The notes beneath the pieces are model-generated. The model made no database searches and was not told the origin of the DNA. It saw nothing but the letters and a program-made list of their open reading frames with translations. Positions 1 through 9,374 of a DNA stretch of 64,000 bases are shown in pieces (within the stretch, counting starts at the first letter, position 1; each line of letters opens with the position of its first letter). Source of the stretch: Atopobium sp034113385 (GTDB taxonomy: Bacteria > Actinomycetota > Coriobacteriia > Coriobacteriales > Atopobiaceae); the NCBI RefSeq assembly GCF_034113385.1, contig NZ_JAXEXL010000014.1, positions 56,077 to 120,076 of the forward strand. Reading direction: 5' to 3'. The translations under genes were made by a program, and so were the position numbers.

Positions 1-819
1 CACACCTTGTGCAAGTGCCTCTTGGAGCGTGACAGGAGCATCTGAGGCTCCTGCAGACTCTGCTTGCAGCTGAGAAAGCTCTTGTGCCGAGGGTTGTGCA
101 ATCACAATAACGCACTCCCCACGCAGATTTTCTCGCCGAGCAATACATTGAGCAAGCTCAGGCGCTGGAGCACGAACCACCTCTTCGTGCACCTTAGTAA
201 GCTCGCGTACTAAAGCTACCTGACGCTGGGGAAACACCTCTGCAATAACCGCAAGGGTAGCTGCCACACGATGCGGAGATTCATACAGCACCAAAGCACC
301 CGGAATAGATGACAATGCGGTAAGACGCCTGGATTGTTCACGTGCTTTCCGAGCGAGAAACCCTTCAAAAAAGAAGTGGTCCATGGCAAAGCCCGAGGCT
401 ACCAAAGCACAAATAACAGCAGAGGGACCTGGAATTACTTCAACTTTAAGCTGAGCATCCAGGGCAGCATCTACCAAATACTGACCCGGATCAGAGACAC
501 CAGGCATGCCGGCATCAGAAACAAAAGCGATGCGTTGACCTGCATACAAACGCTCAAGAACCGACTGCGTACGAGAAACCATGACGTTATCATCGCACCG
601 TTCCAGCGGCACATGAATATCAAAGCGGCTCATAAGCTTGGCGGTAACACGCGTATCTTCACACAGTACTACATCGGCATCTTTAAGCGTCTGAATGACA
701 CGCGGCGAGGCGTCCGACAAATTGCCAATGGGCGTCCCTACAATAGATAAGATACCTCTGTCAGAGTGATGAGGCTGCTGCTTGTTGTGCTCTGCTTGAA
801 GCATGGATTGACCTGTCAT
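1..819 (-). CDS. rsmI: 16S rRNA (cytidine-2'-O)-methyltransferase RsmI, 3' end beyond window
   Basis: The reverse strand is open for 273 codons from an ATG at 819 to the left window edge, so the C-terminus is missing. The translation has the order of RsmI of the tetrapyrrole-methylase fold: VGTPIGNLSD near the start, CEDTR about 30 residues later, then VSDAGMPGVSDPG, PGPSAV and LYESPHR. RsmI uses SAM to 2'-O-methylate C1402 of 16S rRNA in the decoding centre. The start lies 9 bp after the glucanase stop with only a weak AGGG ahead of it, so translational coupling is likely. A second in-frame ATG five codons on is possible. Family identification is firm. Confidence 0.93.
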   Translation of the reverse strand, partial: MTGQSMLQAEHNKQQPHHSDRGILSIVGTPIGNLSDASPRVIQTLKDADVVLCEDTRVTAKLMSRFDIHVPLERCDDNVMVSRTQSVLERLYAGQRIAFVSDAGMPGVSDPGQYLVDAALDAQLKVEVIPGPSAVICALVASGFAMDHFFFEGFLARKAREQSRRLTALSSIPGALVLYESPHRVAATLAVIAEVFPQRQVALVRELTKVHEEVVRAPAPELAQCIARRENLRGECVIVIAQPSAQELSQLQAESAGASDAPVTLQEALAQGV

Positions 820-828
820 GCCGCAACC

Positions 829-1872
829 CTAACGAAGCATGTCACGCTCAAAGTTGGATAGTGCAATGCGCGCATCCCAACCGGGCAATCTATTGGATGT
901 CTTCCATGTTTGGAAAAACCATGCAGGACAAACAGATAACAAGCTCATTTGCTGGGCAACAAAGAGGCGCTCACGCGCAATGCGCCCCTCAATAGTAGTT
1001 GTTTTACCTGGCATAGAAAGAGCGGCGGACCACTCACCTACCATAACGGGCAAGCCGCTCGTACGTGCTTGCGCAAGTGCCTCCCTGCTAGCGCTCAAAA
1101 GCTGCTGGGCATTTGTTCCACCTGCCGAGAGAGGCATGGAGGTTGGACGATACAGATGGGTATCTAGCCAAACATTCTCGTAACGACTGGATGCCATAAA
1201 ATGCTTCCAGTTGCTATGACGTCCGGCATCAGAAAAAACAATAACGGGCCCATTACCAGCACATCTACGAATTTCTGCATACGCATCACGATAAAGATTA
1301 CGAAGATGCGATAAAGGCATACCTGGCTCCACGTTTAAGCCACGGCGGCGCATGGTCACCACCTCATCTAAAGGCTCAATGCCCAAAAAGGAGCTACGAC
1401 CAACATAGCGCGCAGCAAGCATGCCCACAATTTCAAGCAATGCCTTACGACGAGCAGGAGTAAAGTCTGTCTTCATACGAAGCGCGTTACCGGTTTTCTC
1501 GGCACCGGGAGCCAGCACAATAGTGATAAGGATTTTAATATCTGATGCCTCTGCCCATTCAAAGGCCTTATCCACATACTCGATTGAAGCCGTATGAAAA
1601 CCAGGCAATGGCCCGTCTTCGCCAAACACATACCAAGGCACCGGTAAGCGCACGGCATTATAGCCACGGGCGGCCATTTGTTTAAAATCAAACTCTGTAA
1701 TAAAGCTTTCTACATGCGTATGCATAAGCTCAGCATATGCTTCACTACCCAGCTTGTTTGCCAAGGCAATGGGATCAAGCGTTGAGGTTTTTGCAAAGAG
1801 CTCGGGGGTTACCCATGACTCAAGCATGAGCCAGCCATCAAGGTTTACGCCTTGCAGTGCTTTTTGCGTCAT
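829..1872 (-). CDS. GH5-type glucan beta-glucosidase-like protein
   Basis: 347 residues with no signal peptide. The N-terminus GVNLDGWLMLESWVTPELF matches the opening of GH5 exo-1,3-beta-glucanases, which cleave beta-glucans through two glutamates. The nucleophile is probably the Glu of VGEWS (about residue 283). The acid/base region reads GIEPLDEV, where the family usually has Asn-Glu-Pro; the residue before the Glu is Asp here. The lack of a secretion signal points to an intracellular glucosidase acting on imported oligosaccharides or glucosides. A strong AAAGGAGG precedes the ATG. It sits between queD and rsmI on the same strand. Substrate is not predictable from sequence alone. Confidence 0.8.
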   Translation of the reverse strand: MTQKALQGVNLDGWLMLESWVTPELFAKTSTLDPIALANKLGSEAYAELMHTHVESFITEFDFKQMAARGYNAVRLPVPWYVFGEDGPLPGFHTASIEYVDKAFEWAEASDIKILITIVLAPGAEKTGNALRMKTDFTPARRKALLEIVGMLAARYVGRSSFLGIEPLDEVVTMRRRGLNVEPGMPLSHLRNLYRDAYAEIRRCAGNGPVIVFSDAGRHSNWKHFMASSRYENVWLDTHLYRPTSMPLSAGGTNAQQLLSASREALAQARTSGLPVMVGEWSAALSMPGKTTTIEGRIARERLFVAQQMSLLSVCPAWFFQTWKTSNRLPGWDARIALSNFERDMLR

Positions 1873-1930
1873 TGGTGCCTCCTTTGCATACGTACTAGCA
1901 CTACCTTACTACAGTTTAATAAAGATATCG

Positions 1931-2353
1931 TTATGCACAGACATAGCTTGCACAATTTAAAGGCGTTTCATACATGTCCACTTGCGAGACGGGCAAGCCT
2001 TTTTGCTTAAGCTGCTGAGCAAAGTAATAAGCTAGGTTTTCTGCCGTAGTGCGGAAAGGCAAGATGGTAAGCGAGAAGCCCTCGTCTACAAGACAGTCAA
2101 GCGTCTGTTGCTTAAGTGAGCCTTCTTCAATTAAGAAGGTGTGGTCAAGGCTTTCTGCCAGCGCACGAACCTCTTTTTTAAAAACACCAAAGTCCACAAC
2201 CATATCCTTCATGGTGCCCATTTGCTGTAAGTGCTCTTGTGCAAGGTACACAACTACACGCCAGCGATGACCATGCAGATTCTCACACTTACCGTAGTAG
2301 TCTGTTAAAAAATGCGCTGAATCAAAAGCAGCCTCAGTTTTAAGTGCGTACAT
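1931..2353 (-). CDS. queD: 6-carboxy-5,6,7,8-tetrahydropterin synthase QueD-like
   Basis: 140 residues of the 6-pyruvoyl-tetrahydropterin synthase fold. SAHFL near the N-terminus and GKCENLHGHRW supply the zinc histidines and the catalytic Cys of the QueD group, and DHTFL and TAENLAYYF follow as in the family. QueD converts dihydroneopterin triphosphate to carboxytetrahydropterin, the second step toward queuosine and other 7-deazapurines. No other queuosine gene lies in the window. The ATG overlaps the end of mnmA by 14 bp and has AAAGGGG before it, so the two are probably co-transcribed; both feed tRNA modification. A sister pterin function cannot be excluded. Confidence 0.88.
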   Translation of the reverse strand: MYALKTEAAFDSAHFLTDYYGKCENLHGHRWRVVVYLAQEHLQQMGTMKDMVVDFGVFKKEVRALAESLDHTFLIEEGSLKQQTLDCLVDEGFSLTILPFRTTAENLAYYFAQQLKQKGLPVSQVDMYETPLNCASYVCA

Positions 2354-3404
2354 GATTCCCCTTTATAATGATGCCGCCGCATACCACGCGATTGCCATCG
2401 TAAATAACAACAGACTGACCAGGCGCAATGGCGCGGATTGGCTCATCTGTGTGTACGTGAAAACTTTCCTGCCCCGTCTTGGTAATGGTTGCTGGATGGC
2501 GATACCCATGATAGGACACCACAGCATCCGCATGAATAACATCTTCCGAAACACCCGAAGGCCAGAGTGCCTGAACGGCATCAAAATCCTGGCTAAGCAA
2601 CGCCTCTGTATCCCCCATCACTACCGTATTTGATACGGGGTCAATATCTACCACATACATGCGCTTACCAAGAGAAATATGTAGGCCCTTACGTTGACCA
2701 ATCGTGTAATGAGCAATGCCTTTATGCCTACCTAATACGTTGCCATCCATATCTACAATATCACCCGCACAAGAATTAAAACCCTCTTGGCGCTCAAGGA
2801 AGGCTGCATAATCTCCGTCAGGAACAAAGCAGATGTCTTGGCTATCATGCTTGTGAGCGTTATCAAAACCACAGCGCTCTGCAATAGCGCGAACCTCATC
2901 TTTAGAGGCAATGTCACCCAAAGGAAGAAGCAAGTGTTCAAGCACTTCTGGCACTGCTGGATAGAGCACATAGCTTTGATCTTTAAGAACATCTGCAGCT
3001 GCATATAGCTGCATAATGCCGTTCTCATCTTGCTGCGTGCGCGCGTAATGACCCGTTGCAATATACTCACAGCCTAAAGCCTGAGCACGCTTCCATAACA
3101 GACCAAACTTGAGCCATCGATTGCACTGAATGCAGGGATTGGGCGTAGCACCTGCAGCATAGCCCTCTACAAAACGTTTGATGACCTCTTGATCAAATTC
3201 ACGCGTAAGATCAAACGTCAGATGAGGAATGCCCAGCTTAATGCAAACCGACTTTGCATCGATAGCATCTTCCAAACGACAGCAGGTGCTATTACGCGCA
3301 AGCATCATGGTGGCGCCTATGCACTCATGTCCTTGTTCAAGCAATAACTGAGCAGCAACCGAAGAATCTACCCCGCCGCTCATTGCTACAAGAACCTTAC
3401 TCAT
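2340..3404 (-). CDS. mnmA: tRNA-specific 2-thiouridylase MnmA
   Basis: 354 residues, normal length. The PP-loop AMSGGVDSS (residues 7-15) binds ATP. NPCIQCNRWLKF contains Cys94, at the position of the family's first catalytic cysteine, and DSQDICF contains Cys192, the second. GHYAR and the C-terminal beta-barrel are present. MnmA thiolates U34 of Lys, Glu and Gln tRNAs. Additional cysteines occur at 41, 42, 54 and 91, so the protein has a cysteine-rich amino half, unlike the E. coli enzyme. The gene overlaps queD downstream and follows the S66 peptidase by 21 bp, consistent with one operon. Confidence 0.95.
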   Translation of the reverse strand: MSKVLVAMSGGVDSSVAAQLLLEQGHECIGATMMLARNSTCCRLEDAIDAKSVCIKLGIPHLTFDLTREFDQEVIKRFVEGYAAGATPNPCIQCNRWLKFGLLWKRAQALGCEYIATGHYARTQQDENGIMQLYAAADVLKDQSYVLYPAVPEVLEHLLLPLGDIASKDEVRAIAERCGFDNAHKHDSQDICFVPDGDYAAFLERQEGFNSCAGDIVDMDGNVLGRHKGIAHYTIGQRKGLHISLGKRMYVVDIDPVSNTVVMGDTEALLSQDFDAVQALWPSGVSEDVIHADAVVSYHGYRHPATITKTGQESFHVHTDEPIRAIAPGQSVVIYDGNRVVCGGIIIKGNHVRT

Positions 3405-3425
3405 ACCTCAAACCTCGCAACCTGC

Positions 3426-4478
3426 CTATACCATCGTCATTGAGACGCACAACGCATCCTCTTTAAACTCCACTGTGCCCAAACTGCCACAAACCAAAGG
3501 CATCATAGGAGGAAGATGCCCAATATCTGCATTAAGAATAACGGGAACCGTGTTGTTTATTTCTGCACATGCCGATAAAACCGCCTGCTCTTGCGTAAGA
3601 CCAAATGCTTGATCATGCTTGCGAAAAGGACGACCAAAAACAAATGCTTGAGCCTGAGAAAACCAACCAGCCTCTGCCAGTTGCCAAAGCGCTCTGCGCA
3701 CTTGTATGGGACCTAAATCACAAGCCTCTAAAAACCAAATAACGCCATCAGAAGCATACCGTTCATTAAACTGAGCCACATGATCAAAGCGCGTTCCACA
3801 CAGATTGATAAGAACATCAAGGCAGCCACCAAGCAAACGACCTTGAGCGCGCAGCGTACGCGCAGGCGCACCACTCACAAAGCCAGCTATATCTGACGGC
3901 TCTGTTGTGTTGTACGGCACAAGCGGATGCTGCTCGTCCTTACGTGAGCACAACTCCCAGCTGTCATATGAATGCACCGATAAGGTTTGACCTGCTTGAG
4001 CAGTTGTTAACAGCTGCCAAGCATCTTTGAGCGCTGGATGCCATGGCTGCATACCAAAGCTCGAGACACAGGGAGCATACAAAAAAGCAACATCACACAT
4101 TGTTGTAAGTAAAAACCCAAAATTGGTATTGTCGGAATATCCCATAAACCACTTGGGCTGAGCTGCGGCAAGCCTCTTAAAATCAAGATGAGACATAACC
4201 TCATTCATGAGCTCGCCGCCGCCTGCAGAAATAAGAACGTCATCTTCAGAGCCACCATAGGCATCCATAAGTTCTTGCGCACAGCGCTGCGGCGTAGAAG
4301 AAATACCTATGCCATCATTGGCACGAACACAACTCCATTCATGCACCGCATAGCCACGCCTCATAAACTCCTTGTATGCAGAGGCCGTCGCAGAAATATA
4401 CGGCTCAATAGTAGCTCCAAAGGAAGGAGCTACTACGCCAATTGTTTGAGAGGGAGCAAGCCGGTGAGGATACTGCAC
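3426..4478 (-). CDS. LD-carboxypeptidase / MccF-like S66 peptidase
   Basis: 350 residues starting with a GTG that has AAGGA five bases before it. Motifs of the S66 family appear in order: VVAPSFG near the N-terminus, ISAGGGE, GYSDNT carrying the nucleophilic Ser, LEACDLGP carrying the catalytic Glu, and ADIGHLPP carrying the His. S66 enzymes hydrolyse LD-peptide bonds of murein tetrapeptides during recycling; the MccF branch cleaves microcin C-type aminoacyl nucleotides and confers immunity. The internal spacing looks closer to MccF, but this cannot be settled here. No signal peptide, so cytoplasmic. It precedes mnmA on the same strand. Confidence 0.87.
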   Translation of the reverse strand: MQYPHRLAPSQTIGVVAPSFGATIEPYISATASAYKEFMRRGYAVHEWSCVRANDGIGISSTPQRCAQELMDAYGGSEDDVLISAGGGELMNEVMSHLDFKRLAAAQPKWFMGYSDNTNFGFLLTTMCDVAFLYAPCVSSFGMQPWHPALKDAWQLLTTAQAGQTLSVHSYDSWELCSRKDEQHPLVPYNTTEPSDIAGFVSGAPARTLRAQGRLLGGCLDVLINLCGTRFDHVAQFNERYASDGVIWFLEACDLGPIQVRRALWQLAEAGWFSQAQAFVFGRPFRKHDQAFGLTQEQAVLSACAEINNTVPVILNADIGHLPPMMPLVCGSLGTVEFKEDALCVSMTMV

Positions 4479-4521
4479 GCTATTCCTTATCTACGCTGTC
4501 TTTGGTACGTCCAAGCTACCC

Positions 4522-6075
4522 TTACGCATCAGAGCGAGAAAAACCGTTGTGCATGCCAAGGCTTGCATCAAACAAGACCTTATCGAGCACATCGTCCGTT
4601 TGCACCTTGAGTTCCTCCACCAATTTTTGATTGGTAAGAGCCAGCTCAGAAGCAGCCTCTTCATACGAGAGGTTCTTCTCGATAATGGCATCATCACAGC
4701 GATTAAGCAGGGCACGCGCAGCAGCACCAAAGGCTTCTTGGTAACGCTCAATATGTGAAGAGCACTCACGATAGTGAGCATCTGCCAAAGCAGCTATCAA
4801 ACGATTGGCCCAATAGAAGCTCTCACTCGTTACACGAGCCGTTGTGTTAGAAAGATACTCGGGGTTCTCGTTAGTGTTGGCGTACAGAGGCACCATAACG
4901 TTAAATACGTTGGAGCCGTAGGCAAGCCACTCAACAGCCTGAATTGCCTGGGGCATGTAAGGTCGCAGCTGAATAACAAGGAGCTCGCCGTTGCGGTTAA
5001 TGCCAATAGGACGATACTTACCACGCAAAGAAGCATCCCCATAGTGACCATAGGGATCGTAGGGAGTTCCCTGATAGTGCAGGGAAAGGACATACTTTAC
5101 ATCTTCGATGCTGATGGGGTTCTCGGGCTCAAGACACCAGGGGATGTCATCATCCTCGGGCAGCCAGCCAGCACCTTTTTGATCCCATTCCATATGAGGA
5201 TTAAGCACGCGATGCATATTCCAAGAACGTGGCGTGTTGTATACATGGTCTGCATCAGACTTGCTACCAAACGCAAGGCGCGGATTAAAAATGGTATGAC
5301 CAGCTTCTGGGTCTACATCAATCCAGCCTAAGCTCAACTCGTTTGTGCCATCCAGCTTGTCAAGGCGATACTTCTTAATAAACTCACGCAAATCTGCACT
5401 TGCCATACAAATGCGCTGCTCGCCCTCTGCATCATCCAAATCAAATGCATCAATGCCCAGCTGGTTAGGCATGGTTACATACATCTCATCAGGGACACGT
5501 CGTGCAATCCAGTGATGGCCACCAATGGTTTCAAGCCACCAAATCTCCTCCGTATCAGAAAATGCAATGCCGTTCATTTCATAGGTGCCATACTGCTCAA
5601 GAAGCGCACCCAAACGCTTAACACCATCGCGAGCAGAAGTGATATAAGGGAGCACCAGGGTAACCATGTCTTCCTCACCAATACCGCCCACAACTTCAGG
5701 CTGATAGTCCTTATCGCCAGGCTTGCCCTGAGCAGGACGATATTCAACCAAGGGGTCGGCGCCTAAAACACGCTCATTAGAGGTGATGGTCTCTGTTGCT
5801 GTCATGCCAATGTTCTTCTCATTAACACCAGCAGCAGCCCAAATACCGTGGCCATCTACGGCTTCTGGTACCGAGGTGTAGCGCATAGGATTCTTTGGCA
5901 AGGGTATGGATACATGACTCAATACACTTGTGTACGTACGAGGCTGATCAGCAGGTTGAACCACCTTAAACTTTTTGGGATTAAACTCAGTAGAACCTGA
6001 GTCCTCGTTGCGCGCAATGATGGTAGAGCCATCGAGTGAGGCCTTCTTGCCTACCAAAATAGTTGTACAAGCCAT
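4522..6075 (-). CDS. C69 family dipeptidase (PepD-like)
   Basis: The chosen start gives MACTTILVGKKASLDG, with GAAAGGAC before the ATG; an upstream in-frame start at 6120 would add 15 residues with no ribosome site. The Cys at position 3 is the expected N-terminal nucleophile exposed by processing in this Ntn-hydrolase family, followed by the conserved ARNEDS. 517 residues match the roughly 500 typical of C69. These enzymes release dipeptides or amino acids from short peptides and are common in peptide-fermenting anaerobes. The gene follows the MoxR ATPase by 45 bp in the same direction. Substrate range is not predictable. Confidence 0.92.
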   Translation of the reverse strand: MACTTILVGKKASLDGSTIIARNEDSGSTEFNPKKFKVVQPADQPRTYTSVLSHVSIPLPKNPMRYTSVPEAVDGHGIWAAAGVNEKNIGMTATETITSNERVLGADPLVEYRPAQGKPGDKDYQPEVVGGIGEEDMVTLVLPYITSARDGVKRLGALLEQYGTYEMNGIAFSDTEEIWWLETIGGHHWIARRVPDEMYVTMPNQLGIDAFDLDDAEGEQRICMASADLREFIKKYRLDKLDGTNELSLGWIDVDPEAGHTIFNPRLAFGSKSDADHVYNTPRSWNMHRVLNPHMEWDQKGAGWLPEDDDIPWCLEPENPISIEDVKYVLSLHYQGTPYDPYGHYGDASLRGKYRPIGINRNGELLVIQLRPYMPQAIQAVEWLAYGSNVFNVMVPLYANTNENPEYLSNTTARVTSESFYWANRLIAALADAHYRECSSHIERYQEAFGAAARALLNRCDDAIIEKNLSYEEAASELALTNQKLVEELKVQTDDVLDKVLFDASLGMHNGFSRSDA

Positions 6076-6120
6076 TATCTTGTCCTTTCTACAAAGGTTT
6101 TTACACAAAGTAACATACAC

Positions 6121-7683
6121 CTATAAGGTAATCTCTTGGTCTTTAACAAGAGTCTGAGCTTCTTCTAGCAGGTCAAGACCACGTTCATAAAACATGAGGT
6201 TTTTACTTTGCTGCACAAACGATGCCAGAGGATGTGCAGAAACAAATGACATGAACGTCTGGTCACAAGAAAGACGACTTACCATCACAAGCATCTCTTG
6301 CCCGCTGCCAAAAGCGCTCTCTAAAAATGCTAAACCATTATCCACATGCGTCGTAATAGCACGAACATCATCTACCATTGTGCGGCAAGCGTTGTTGAAT
6401 GCCTCCTTAGTTGCCGAGAAAACCATGGAGCCCGCATCTTGTCCTGAAGTGTTTTGCGCAGAGGATTCCATTGCTGCACGGTGTGCCTGTGTACGAATTT
6501 GCTCCCAAATAGAAACAGTGCTGGTTAATTCAGCGAGCTGCTCGGAAGACGCCTTGCCCGCATTTTGCACCTCAACCAACTGAGTGGTAGCCTGCGCAAC
6601 ACATTTGTCAATCTGAGCGAGCACATCTGCCGCCTCAGAGCCATCAGTTGCAGACGCTAACGCCAGAAGCTGATGCTTGATTGCTCGACAGGACTTCTCG
6701 TACCTTTGTTGCGCATGAACTTCATGCAGTATAACCGTAATAAGCAAATTAACTACGGCAATGCGCTCATCAAAGGGAGCCGCACTTGCACGAGAACGTA
6801 TAGCAGCATCCACTGAGCCGTCTAAGATATCAGATACTTTATAGTCATCTTCATACTTATGGAACAAATCTAGGTATAAAGAAAAATCCTCGGCAATGCG
6901 CGCATCCTGAATGTACTGAGAAATAAGGTTCAGATCTACGGCAATGCCTTCCGCATCATATGCGTAAATCATGCGTGAAAGATCTTCCCAGCCACGTGCC
7001 GTAACAATACGTGCGCCCGTTGCCGCAGCACGAACCTTGTAAAAAGCCTCAGGTTTATTGGATAAGAAAGTAGTAATAGCAGGGTGAACGCCATAAGCAA
7101 CTGCATAGTTTTGCCAAACATCCAGGTTTGCTTCTATATCTATACGCTTCATGCGATCCATCATCGCAGGATCAAACTCCCGTGCCGCACGATTGTACTC
7201 AGGTGGGTTTCCAGCACATACAATTACCCAGCCTGCCGGCAGTTGATGTTGGCCAAAGGTTTTATGCTGCAAAAATTGCAGCATAGCAGGCATAAGAGTC
7301 TCACTCGCACAGTTAATCTCGTCTAAAAAGAGCACACCCTCAGGTACACCGGTTTTCTTTATAGCGTCATGAACTGCTGCAATAATTTCACTCATGGTAT
7401 AGCGAGAAACGCGATATTGCTGACCATGAAACTCGGAGCTATCAATGTAAGGCAAGCCCAAAGCAGATTGGCGTGTATGGTGCGTAATGGAATAGCTCAC
7501 AAAATTGATGTGCATACGCTGAGCAATTTGGGCAACAACGGCAGTTTTGCCAATACCGGGAGGTCCCATAAGGATAAGGGGGCGCTGCATCATAAAGGGA
7601 ATGCGGTAAGCACCAAGCTCATCTTTGGATAAGTAAGCTTTAATTGCACCCTCTACCTGCGATGTTGCTTCACTGATGTTCAT
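6121..7683 (-). CDS. MoxR-type AAA+ ATPase
   Basis: 520 residues. Walker A GPPGIGKT is at 40-47, and LFLDEINCA is the Walker B. The core is followed by about 250 residues of helical, probably coiled-coil sequence rich in Ala, Glu and Gln. MoxR ATPases work with VWA-domain partners in metal-cofactor insertion or protein remodelling, as RavA does with ViaA in E. coli. The partner lies directly upstream (VWA protein, 20-bp gap), and an ankyrin-like protein comes before that. AAGGAGC seven bases before the ATG fixes the start. The remodelled target is unknown. Confidence 0.9.
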   Translation of the reverse strand: MNISEATSQVEGAIKAYLSKDELGAYRIPFMMQRPLILMGPPGIGKTAVVAQIAQRMHINFVSYSITHHTRQSALGLPYIDSSEFHGQQYRVSRYTMSEIIAAVHDAIKKTGVPEGVLFLDEINCASETLMPAMLQFLQHKTFGQHQLPAGWVIVCAGNPPEYNRAAREFDPAMMDRMKRIDIEANLDVWQNYAVAYGVHPAITTFLSNKPEAFYKVRAAATGARIVTARGWEDLSRMIYAYDAEGIAVDLNLISQYIQDARIAEDFSLYLDLFHKYEDDYKVSDILDGSVDAAIRSRASAAPFDERIAVVNLLITVILHEVHAQQRYEKSCRAIKHQLLALASATDGSEAADVLAQIDKCVAQATTQLVEVQNAGKASSEQLAELTSTVSIWEQIRTQAHRAAMESSAQNTSGQDAGSMVFSATKEAFNNACRTMVDDVRAITTHVDNGLAFLESAFGSGQEMLVMVSRLSCDQTFMSFVSAHPLASFVQQSKNLMFYERGLDLLEEAQTLVKDQEITL

Positions 7684-7703
7684 GTACGGCTCCTTAGATG
7701 AGC

Positions 7704-9287
7704 TTAATAAACGGACAGAGATTCAAACTGACCAGCATTAATAGTAAGTTGAATGGCCCATGCAGGCACCAAATCAGGGCGATGATCTTCATCATAAAAG
7801 ACAAAGGCTGTCTTGAATGGTGGCATAGCTTCTGGATAGATACCCCAGCCATCGGTAAAGTAAATAACCCCCGCTAAATCATCAAACTCGCCTTTTTGGC
7901 GTAGTTCCTGAATGTAGCGAAACGCTGGCCTAAAGTCAGTGCCGCTCAACCCACGTAGTTCAATTTTTTGCCGCCACTGATTCATTTCCCCTACACTGGT
8001 AATCTTGGTATCACTACGTACTTGCAAATCACACTGGATGATATGAACATTAATCTTCTCAAAAAATGACTCTGTGCTGCAAAGCACGTCGTAGGTGGTG
8101 TCTACAAACTGCTGCACAATTTTGCCCGTAACCGAGCTGGAAGTATCAATCACAATGACAAAGTCACGGATACGATTTTTATTGCTGTATTCCAGCGGTT
8201 CTATGAGCGGCATATCCTCATACAAAGACAATCCATACGTATAAAAGATGTAATCAAACTCATCGTCCGATAAGCGCATATCCTCTTGATAGGTTGCAAA
8301 CTGACGTAAAAACTCACGATAATCCACTTCTTCATGCTGGCTTACCATAAGTTGATGCATAAGTCCCCGTAGCTTGGAGCCACGCTCACGCGAGAGCGTC
8401 TCTAGATCCACACGCATGGACCGCGCAGCCTTAGACCAACGCTCTTCCGCGCGCTTCATCTGTTCTGGCGTAAGCGATATGTTTGCTTCTTTTGCAGCAG
8501 CATGACTGCTGGGTTGTGGCTGGCTGCCAAACTCAGATGACGGAGATTCAGCCTGCTCAGGCATTTGATCTTGCGGTACGGTACCATCTGAATCTGGCTG
8601 GCTGGCGCCATGGGCAGCAGCGTCTTGCTTGTCATAGGCTTCTTGTGCGCCGTTTGCACCTTCTGCCGTGCTTGCGCCTTCTGCTTTGCCTAACCCTTCA
8701 GATCCGCTTGCCCCTTCAGATTTACTTGCTCCACCAGGTTGTTGGGGTGTTGTCTGAGGCTTGGAGGCAAACCACAATGCATGATCATCCACAAAAAACA
8801 GTGGCTGCCAAATGGGCAGCATATTGGCATATCCACCAGTACTAAAACTGTGATACAGGCGTTCTGCAGTCAGTTTACCTGCAAAATCATCATACAAAGA
8901 CTCTAAAATGGCCTCGATTTTATTGCCACGCTCACCTGCACGAAGACCTACAATATCTGCCACAATCATCTCTGCAATAATGTCACATGCCAGACTCCAT
9001 GCAGCGCCATGCACATGCGTCCCCACAAAGGGATGCAAGAACAAACAGTGAGCAAGAACGTGAACATAATCATGCACGGGAGGCTGTTGCTTATTCAGAT
9101 ACGTAGAAATCAAATGATTGGCATCTACAAAAAGCGTTGTCCCATTAGTAGAAAAACTCTGCGCTTGCTCACATACCTCAAGCTGCAACAAGCCAATAGA
9201 GCCCGCCAAAAAGTGATTATTTGCCACAAGTGTCCCTTGCGTAAGCTGCATAATACGCATCGCAAGGCTCTGTTTTTGCACGTCCAC
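7704..9287 (-). CDS. VWA-domain protein with DUF2201-type metallopeptidase-like N-terminus
   Basis: Start chosen at GTG 9287, five bases after AGGAGG; the longer frame to 9323 has no ribosome site. The N-terminal third contains HVLAHCLFLHPF, a possible metal-binding HxxxH arrangement, resembling the DUF2201 putative metallopeptidase region. A low-complexity segment rich in Gly, Ser, Ala and Glu (repeating SEGA/AEGA units, about residues 190-250) links it to a C-terminal VWA domain with the MIDAS start IDTSSSVTG, a Thr-containing loop SGTDF, and YFTDGWG. Such proteins pair with MoxR ATPases, and one is encoded immediately downstream. Likely a cytoplasmic chaperone-like complex. Confidence 0.88.
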   Translation of the reverse strand: MDVQKQSLAMRIMQLTQGTLVANNHFLAGSIGLLQLEVCEQAQSFSTNGTTLFVDANHLISTYLNKQQPPVHDYVHVLAHCLFLHPFVGTHVHGAAWSLACDIIAEMIVADIVGLRAGERGNKIEAILESLYDDFAGKLTAERLYHSFSTGGYANMLPIWQPLFFVDDHALWFASKPQTTPQQPGGASKSEGASGSEGLGKAEGASTAEGANGAQEAYDKQDAAAHGASQPDSDGTVPQDQMPEQAESPSSEFGSQPQPSSHAAAKEANISLTPEQMKRAEERWSKAARSMRVDLETLSRERGSKLRGLMHQLMVSQHEEVDYREFLRQFATYQEDMRLSDDEFDYIFYTYGLSLYEDMPLIEPLEYSNKNRIRDFVIVIDTSSSVTGKIVQQFVDTTYDVLCSTESFFEKINVHIIQCDLQVRSDTKITSVGEMNQWRQKIELRGLSGTDFRPAFRYIQELRQKGEFDDLAGVIYFTDGWGIYPEAMPPFKTAFVFYDEDHRPDLVPAWAIQLTINAGQFESLSVY

Positions 9288-9374
9288 GTCCACCTCCTTT
9301 ATGAATCGTAGCTCACACAACAACCTGCCTCATATACCTTTTTGCCATACTACTGCAGTGCTAGGACAGTTGCG

